Assembly: GCA_002081555.1 (NCBI GenBank)
Contig: MZNV01000916.1
Location: forward strand, 1 to 23,935
DNA from: Protostelium mycophagum
Lineage: Eukaryota; Evosea; Variosea; Protosteliida; Protosteliaceae
Direction: 5' to 3'
DNA length: 23,935 bases
The notes below the pieces were generated by a model. The model saw only the letters and a list, made by a program, of their open reading frames with translations, did not search any database and had not been told where the DNA came from. Positions 18,647 to 23,935 of this stretch are shown one piece after another (positions within the stretch are counted from its first letter, which is position 1; every line of letters begins with the position of its first letter). The position numbers and the translations under genes are program-made.

Positions 18647-19174
18647 TCAACTTGCGTTTTCATCATCAATCAGTTCTGAAACCCACAAATGTTTGAGTGG
18701 TTCTGCAATTTGATCATTATTTGCCGTAAACAGTGAACTTACTATTTCTATACACAACAATTAACGATGGATAGCCAATCTTTTCAATACCCCATTGTTT
18801 CAAACATGCAGCATCTTTATATCAGTTATGACTGATACAATGTTACTCACTTGCATCTATGTCTGCCAATGGTGATAGATCAGACAGACATAGCTTGCAA
18901 AAACAAGTTGGCAAAGCAATCTGAGACTTGAGATATTGGAAGAAATCTATCAACTTTTAACGACATTTGAATGAGTAAAGTACCTTTTGCAAGCTGCTGA
19001 CGCTGTTTCAGTTTGGAAAAATAGCACCACTCAGCGTACGCGTAAATGACACACACACTGTTGTGGTCTTTTTGTGGATCATATGTTGTATCATTCTTCA
19101 ATATGTTCATACTGCTTGTGCAAAAAAGGTGAACAGAACTCAACAAACTGTTTTGCAAAACTCTCCGAAAACAT
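18647..19174 (-). CDS. Thioredoxin-like protein with CxxS site, several exons
   Basis: Start at 19174; exon 1 19174-19149, intron 34 bases (19148-19115, pyrimidine tract), then an exon with VCVIYAYAEWCYFSKLKQ, the thioredoxin strand plus active-site helix. Further exons give LADIDAN and then WGIEKIGYPSLIVVYRN, the cis-proline region (IGYPS). A 36-base intron (GTGAGTAAC donor, phase 1) separates these two; the final 40-base intron is 18742-18703 (canonical GTAAGT, TTGCAG). Last exon 18702-18647. Active site is C-Y-F-S instead of CxxC, a monothiol type. One central intron has several phase-valid alternatives (30, 34 or 61 bases). AATAAA lies about 40 bases past the stop. Confidence 0.75.
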
Positions 19175-19232
19175 TTTTTTAACTTCTGGGCTGTTCATTG
19201 GTCGTTTATTGAAAGGGCTGTGCTAAGTGACT

Positions 19233-20581
19233 TCAAAATCCAGCACCGGCGGATTCCCACACCTTGTGCATCATTCCGTCCTCGGAATACCAGGAGTTGA
19301 TTGAGCACTGCATGATGGAAACATTCAAGGCACTGTTGTGCGGCAGTAATGTTAATTTTAAAATCTTTTTGTCTATGTTTGTTGAGTTCTGTAATGCGTT
19401 AGAAAGGCAGTTCAAGGCAGTGAATTTTACAGACCTGCATTCCACGGAACGATGCGTTGCTTTCATCAAAAGAGAAAGCAAACAGATAGATGTTTCTGTT
19501 GATCTTTTGCTTGAATGTTTGAAATGGTTTCAAAGATCGTTGTACTACGGGCGGCAGACCATCTTCTCTTGCTGTTCCTCCGAGGTAAAAGCCCAGGTCC
19601 TCGATGTACTCCTCACCATTGTCGTCACACAGTTTTAGCCACTTGATGCTTGATTCATCGTCTGCCAACTGGACAGTGACAGCAAAGAAAGTTGTTAAAC
19701 CGTTACAGCTGAATTTGATTGCGTGGGCCGACTTTGCCTCACACTTTGGGAAGGTAGTCTTACTTACAAAAGCGTACTCACGAAAGTAGCACTCGGTATA
19801 AGCCACTACTGCCTTGCTTTTGAACTGGGCTGACATAAGCACAATCGGTAGCCACTTCAAAAGCCAAACAGTTGGTGTCAATGGGAACATTTCCGTGCAA
19901 AGTGATGACGTTGGCTAGAGTCATCTTGTTACCATACAACGGCACAAGAAGCTCATATGGGGTTGCTGGAATATAATCCAACGACAAGGAGTTGTAGGTC
20001 ATAGCACAAACCGTTACAAAGTTTGATAATGAATTTTGATTGCCAAAACCAAGCGCTGGCACTGTTGTTGTGCAATTGCGCAGCAATGCTGCCCGCAGTT
20101 CCTCCAATGTTGCGTAAATGCCAAGTTCTTTGGCAAACTTTTGATCGTAACCTGTGAGCGTTGCGAGTAGCGAAATGATGTTTCCGTCTGTAATAAACAA
20201 AGGGGTACCACCAATTTTCAACTTCAGTTGCTTGATTGTGGCCAAACCTCTGCCGTTTGTCCAAATGTACGGAACATCTCTATCTACAGACTTGACAGCC
20301 GGCCAATGTGTGATAAGATTAGTTGGACCCAAGTAGTGAACCCGCTTGTTCAGCTTGCAAGTTAAAGTCGATCCAGTAATCTGATTCTGTTCGAAGTATT
20401 GAGTCAAGTTTGACTTTTGAAAAGGCAACATGGGCTGCAGAGCAAATTTGAATGGTGTCTTGTTGGAGGGTGTGTCTTCATCAACCAAGTAGTGAGGCTT
20501 GTCTTCCTCACCAATAAGCCGCAAGGCGAGTTGGGCTCCCAGCCCCTCTGAAAGATGACGAGTCTTGATGGTGTTTTGCAT
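19233..20581 (-). CDS. Nucleocytoviricota-type major capsid protein (double jelly roll), three exons
   Basis: Main capsomer of icosahedral giant-virus particles, forming trimers from two jelly rolls. Exons 20581-19856, 19824-19435 and 19388-19233; introns 31 bases (19855-19825) and 46 bases (19434-19389, TTCTAAC branch-like, TTACAG acceptor), both phase 0. 423 residues from the first in-frame ATG, normal for the family. First jelly roll: LTQYF, then CKLNKRVHYLGPTN, then WTNGRGLATIKQLKLKIGG with the family's W-T...G...I...IGG pattern. Then YELLVPLY and LHGNVPID. Second jelly roll: REYAFVSK, IYLFAFSF and the terminal GMM segment. The frame is open about 17 codons upstream to 20632, so an extra 5' exon is possible. 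Confidence 0.85.
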
Positions 20582-20648
20582 TGCTTTTACTACAGAGTGA
20601 TAGAAACTCTCATCTGCGTTAAAAAATCGCACACAAGTTTATTTTATC

Positions 20649-21028
20649 TCAGATTTTCGGCGTCATCACCAGTTGGAATTTTGTTCCTAATTTGTGTTGC
20701 AAATGTTCGTATACTTCTTGGATTGTTGTCTTACCCCAGATTTCTGGCTACAATGTCATTCAAGGGCAGGTGTTTGTTCTTACCGGGAAGGTTTCGGCGA
20801 GAATATACAATTGATAAGGGGTGAGAACATCGATGATGATGGTTGAGTCGTTGACACCGGTTTTCTGAACGGTCCAGCCTTTTCTTATCAATTTATGATG
20901 TCAAAAGATTGCTTGCCGTATAATTCCATTTCAGAACGATGTAATTTGGCCCAGAGTGAGCTTTCTTTGGGTTCATCTCCCTCAAATCGATTGTTGGCAC
21001 GTGGAGCGCCATCTCTTGAGCGCTTCAT
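20649..21028 (-). CDS. Small unknown protein, three exons
   Basis: Exons 21028-20938, 20878-20784 and 20747-20649; introns 59 bases (weak donor GTTCTG) and 36 bases (GTAAGA donor, TTGTAG acceptor, phase 0). About 94 residues, starting with MKR like the family gene at 5165. Hydrophobic beta-like segment STIIIDVLTPYQLYILAE. It lies just upstream of the capsid gene on the same strand; AATAAA at about 20637-20642 follows its TGA within ten bases. No family recognised. Co-expression with the capsid gene is possible from position only. Confidence 0.55.
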
Positions 21029-21111
21029 CAATGGTCTGACAACCACACATGTGAGAGTGCGATTAAGTGCTATTATTTAACTTTTTTATTTCCACTCTCC
21101 AATTGAACCAC

Positions 21112-21334
21112 TCATGAACTGTTCAACAAACCCAGTATGCTGCAATCCAAATAACTTGCCAAAATCTTATAATCATTATCGTAGTACATCAAGTGGGGGA
21201 GCTGTTGTAGGGTTGACCAGTTGGACTTCAACCCAATGCTGCATACGTTATCCAACGTTCTTCAACACATCAACCACTTACGGTATTAAGTGTATCACTT
21301 TCTCTGCTGAATCATCAAGGGATAATGTAGACAT
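21112..21334 (-). CDS. Micro-protein of 59 residues, two exons
   Basis: Exon 1 is 21334-21282, the intron 21281-21239 (43 bases, canonical GTAAGT donor, TATGCAG acceptor, phase 2) and exon 2 21238-21112. One clean frame from ATG to TGA with AATAAA 22 bases later. Among the most convincing splice models in the window because donor, acceptor, phase and poly(A) signal all agree. No family recognised; the second exon is Tyr/Leu-rich. Confidence 0.65.
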
Positions 21335-21598
21335 GGAGAGAGTCTGAAGTTGTTCCTCTTTATAGTGCAAAGTTGGTTTCAAGCCCTGTAATTCACACCA
21401 CAAGATGCAGTGGTTCAATAACTTTGGCATAATTGTGGCACTATCGTGTATGATGTAAACTCTTGCTACGTTTTCCTATGATGTCATGATATGGGGTCAA
21501 GCAAGGCAAATAGAAAAATACACTGTGTGCGTTATTTTATACGCACAATATTGTTGGTGAACTTATGACTCTTGCTGCAAACCGTCAGCAACTAACAG

Positions 21599-22026
21599 TC
21601 AAGTGTTCTTACAAGTAAACAGGATCCATATCCATAAATCCAGATGTCTCAACGTATAAGCAACCAGCTAAACAAATTGAATATGATGGTGAGCCATTGT
21701 TACCTGAGTGCAAGTGAGCCCATCTTCCAACTGAATGTCCTCTTTGTTGTGATCAAAGCTGCAACAATCACTTGACGTAAAATCACACTGCATACGTTGA
21801 ACCGTTCAGAAAGTTGAGCAATAGCAGGGAGAAGCCCAAACGTTTATTCCAATGATGAATGACTGATCTATTGAACTCAATGCAGAAGTTGTTCTGTATA
21901 AACTTGCGGTAAGCTTCAGAATCAACAACATTTCTCCGGACAGGATTAATGTAAACCTCATCAGCTCTGAACTCTAACACATCTTCAAGTGGAACTAGAT
22001 GACCTATAAATTTGTAAAGAATTCAT
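21599..22026 (-). CDS. Unknown protein of 105 residues, four exons
   Basis: Exons 22026-22004, 21966-21796, 21758-21704 and 21667-21599; introns 37, 37 and 36 bases with GTCATC, GTATGC and GTAACA donors and TTCAG, TTGCAG and GTTTAG acceptors, all phase-consistent. The main exon has RADEVYINPVRRNVVDSEAY and an aromatic core. The third exon is acidic. The last ends in a hydrophobic LDLWIWILF segment, perhaps a tail anchor. No family recognised. Confidence 0.6.
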
Positions 22027-22209
22027 GTTCAACCACTCTCACTGTTGCGCCGTTTGTCTAACGTTTGTCAGCACTTGACTAAAAGATCATCCTTCCACCT
22101 TTCGTGATGATGCGCTCCTTTGCAGACCCTGTTCCGAGCTCCCAAACGTATGGTTTTTGAACGATAGGACAGATATATATAAGACCAACATGTGTGATTG
22201 GCAAACTGG

Positions 22210-22698
22210 TCACTGAAACGTCAAATAAGACTGTAGAAAACGAAATTGGCTTACCATTACTGATGAGTACGGGTTCGTTTTGACGTGACCCTTAAACAGC
22301 ACGACATCTCAGTTGTGCAAACGCATGAGGAACAAGAATTAGGAGTTCATGACAATTGAGTTTATCGAGAGCGCTCATTTACCCTCATTTTGTAATTGAA
22401 ATTGTGTTTGAAACTGAAGGCGGTAGTAGTTCGGCATATCTTTCCATTTGTTCTGCATTAAGCCGCTGTACTTAAGGCACTTGGCGTGGAATTTTGGTCG
22501 GTTTGTGTGATAGAGGGTAATCAGATATTGTTCAGGAATCCCGTATGTCACAATGTCGTCACTGTTAAACAATATGTTTTGTTCGTCCAATTGCTTGACA
22601 ATCTTATGATACTTGTAGATGCAGGCAGCACGCTTATACTCTTTACTGCGGTACAATTGACGCACTGGAAGGGTTGCACCTTGAGCTGCGTCAAACAT
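22210..22698 (-). CDS. Unknown protein of 127 residues, three exons
   Basis: Exons 22698-22383, 22307-22261 and 22230-22210; introns 75 bases (GTAAAT donor, phase 1) and 30 bases (22260-22231, GTAATG donor, TTTTCTACAG acceptor, phase 0). The protein is rich in Tyr, Lys and Gln, with RQLYRSKEYKRAACIYKYHK near the start. A GTG nine bases upstream is also in frame, but ATG 22698 is preferred. No family recognised. Confidence 0.6.
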
Positions 22699-22742
22699 TA
22701 GAGACACTGACCACGCGTCTCATCAAATTGGAAGACATCTGC

Positions 22743-22969
22743 TCAGCGACAGATTGCACTGTCACTGAAATGTAAATGACCACCATATATCTTCATTGAG
22801 CAGTTGTAGGACCGCGCTGATTCCAAATATTTTAAACACTCTTCAGTCACTGACTGAACGGGCAACGCAATCAGAGCAAACAACGAAGGAGTAAGAGTAC
22901 TACCTTTATCTCCGATTGACCGCAGTCAGAACCATCAATGAGGTTCCCATTTTGACTGTGCAAGATCAT
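22743..22969 (-). CDS. Micro-protein of 58 residues, two exons
   Basis: Exon 1 is 22969-22904, the intron 22903-22854 (50 bases, GTAGTA donor, long pyrimidine-rich tract, GTTCAG acceptor, phase 0) and exon 2 22853-22743. Four cysteines and a GGHLHFSD motif. It may have an additional 5' exon, since an ATG-led open segment (to about 23034) lies just upstream in another frame. No family recognised. Confidence 0.5.
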
Positions 22970-23128
22970 CCCCTCAGAGCTTGGCGCAGACAGCGGACAG
23001 AATCGGATGAAGCTTCGCAATGTGCAAACCCCACATTTACACCACGAAGATCAAAAAGACTGGTACGTTAAAGAAATGTGATCTCCATTGAGTTTATCTT
23101 AGAAACGACCCATGTCAGAATGGACGCT

Positions 23129-23473
23129 TTAGGATCGAGCATAGATTTTTTGCACTTCCTGGACTGGCTAAATAATAAATCAAAATAGAGAGCTTACCTC
23201 ATCGGACTTTTTCATTTCAGCTCTATGCCTGGAGATTGCTTCCATTTGCTTCTCATGTTGCATTTCACAACGACATCTGTCAGGACCGCTACTGACCTTT
23301 TCTGGTTTGTGTCAGTGAAACTTTCATCAACCCAAAGACGCACCACAAATTGGTTTGAAACCGTAAGTATTCGTGTTGGCAGGTATTTCAGCAAATTCTA
23401 CATCCACCTGATGTCTTCTACCTGTGTTGACAATTCTCCTGACTTGGGATTCAACATTTTGATTGGAAAACAT
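23129..23473 (-). CDS. Unknown protein of 94 residues with two 30-base introns
   Basis: Exons 23473-23332, 23301-23198 and 23167-23129. Both introns are exactly 30 bases: 23331-23302 (GTTGAT donor, CACTGAC branch-like, AACCAG acceptor, phase 1) and 23197-23168 (GTAAGC donor, TTTAG acceptor, phase 0). The middle exon encodes a charged helix (CEMQHEKQMEAISRHRAEMK), probably a coiled coil. The ATG lies six bases after the stop of the upstream gene on the same strand. A longer opposite-strand ORF (23225-23476) is judged a shadow. Confidence 0.6.
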
Positions 23474-23479
23474 TGAACA

Positions 23480-23671
23480 TTAGAGGGTGGACCCTCTATT
23501 CCAAAATTGCAAAGGACTTGAAGAATATTAGAATGTGTATACTTACACATTAGAAACAGACAATAAACAAGAGAAAGATAACTCAAAGACAGTCCTCTGT
23601 TGAGGGCTCAGCCTAAGTTTCCTCCTCGTACGGTAATTTTTGTGACTGCGTATCAATTTTTTTGTGGTCAT
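23480..23671 (-). CDS. Basic micro-protein of 53 residues with a 30-base intron
   Basis: Exon 1 is 23671-23547, the intron 23546-23517 (30 bases, canonical GTAAGTAT donor, TTCTAAT branch-like motif, TTCAAG acceptor, phase 2) and exon 2 23516-23480. The amino half is very basic (KKLIRSHKNYRTRRKLR), the rest hydrophobic and Ser-rich. An in-frame ATG at 23848 would add 59 residues of AT-rich sequence containing poly(A)-like AATAAA motifs, so I prefer 23671. No family recognised. Confidence 0.55.
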
Positions 23672-23935
23672 TTTTGTAACCGAAAACAGCAAAACACCAC
23701 TGTAGAATGTGACAATGTGACTGATAGTATTCAGAACATGTTGGAAATTTATTTTCTTAACATTTATTTTCTTGAAATAAATTTTCCCCAGATTAAAGAT
23801 TGGTAGAATTTTCCGGTTATAAACATGACCTCTACACTTGTTTTCCACTGCGTTTATCAGTCATATATGCGACTTAATGCTTAAAATATCTAGAAAACAC
23901 ACCAGTTCAACTTTTACAGTGTCTCAAGCACATTC
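23672..23935. other. AT-rich stretch without a supported gene
   Basis: Upstream of the last minus-strand gene to the window edge. It holds several AATAAA-like motifs on the minus strand (about 23750-23785), which may be the 3' end of a further minus-strand gene beyond the window. No exon can be supported. Confidence 0.4.

Noticed and set aside
20555-21347. Plus-strand ORFs of 60-90 codons opposite the capsid-proximal genes
   Set aside because: The minus strand has spliced genes with poly(A) signals in the same place; the plus ORFs show no motif or signal support.
1042-22026. Pseudogene decay or homopolymer sequencing errors causing frameshifts
   Set aside because: I first counted over a dozen single-base frame changes in short homopolymers, but phase-consistent short introns explain them and also give better protein continuity (capsid, patatin, thioredoxin). 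Some residual errors cannot be excluded.
23212-23586. Overlapping minus- and plus-strand ORFs of about 60-80 codons
   Set aside because: They are other-frame shadows of the three-exon gene at 23129-23473, which has two exact 30-base introns.
1-23935. CRISPR array, tRNA, rRNA or transposase
   Set aside because: No spaced direct repeats, no cloverleaf or rRNA-like segment and no transposase motif were seen on reading both strands.

Overview
The window reads as the end of a linear, nuclear-type chromosome that carries virus-type genes. It opens with about 88 bases of CCCTAAA/CCCTAAAA telomere repeat (TTTAGGG/TTTTAGGG on the other strand). The first reading frame begins about 20 bases inside, with no subtelomeric filler. 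The rest is packed with mostly small genes on both strands. Several carry recognisable signatures: an intron-split double-jelly-roll major capsid protein of the Nucleocytoviricota (giant virus) type, dihydrofolate reductase, a patatin-like phospholipase of the giant-virus style, a thioredoxin-like protein, a probable glutaredoxin-like protein and, less certainly, a P-loop ATPase that may be A32-like. No tRNA, rRNA, CRISPR array or transposase was seen.

The main point is gene structure. At first sight most genes look frameshifted or stopped. Nearly every break is resolved, with the reading phase preserved, by removing a short GT...AG segment, most often 28-60 bases long and exactly 30 in at least four cases. 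The best examples have textbook donors (GTAAG, GTGAG), pyrimidine tracts and CAG/AAG/TAG acceptors. I therefore read the window as intact, intron-dense genes and not as a decaying viral relic. All splice models are inferred from phase and motifs; none is proven by RNA.

Layout: 1-88 telomere; 111-1318 three small plus-strand genes; 1280-2039 two minus-strand genes sharing a short Trp/Cys-rich module; 2198-4134 a long plus-strand gene ending in a coiled coil; 4614-6072 first two members of a divergent paralogous family; 6233-7743 a secreted Cys-rich protein, a small membrane protein and a three-exon unknown; 7977-8285 a fascin-like mini-protein; 8530-10848 three more family members plus one Ser-rich opposite-strand gene; 10918-12356 a micro-protein and the P-loop gene; 12528-13346 DHFR; 13292-14690 a basic 366-residue protein and a small ORF; 14677-17244 plus-strand genes including the glutaredoxin-like one and a 22-bp inverted repeat; 17482-19174 patatin and thioredoxin on the minus strand; 19233-20581 the capsid gene; 20649-23671 seven small intron-bearing minus-strand genes.

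Two explanations remain open: a linear virus genome capped by telomere repeats, or a viral island at the chromosome end of a eukaryote with very short introns. TTTAGGG telomeres occur in plants, many algae and several protist groups, so the host cannot be named from this sequence. Intact reading frames favour a recent or functional state.
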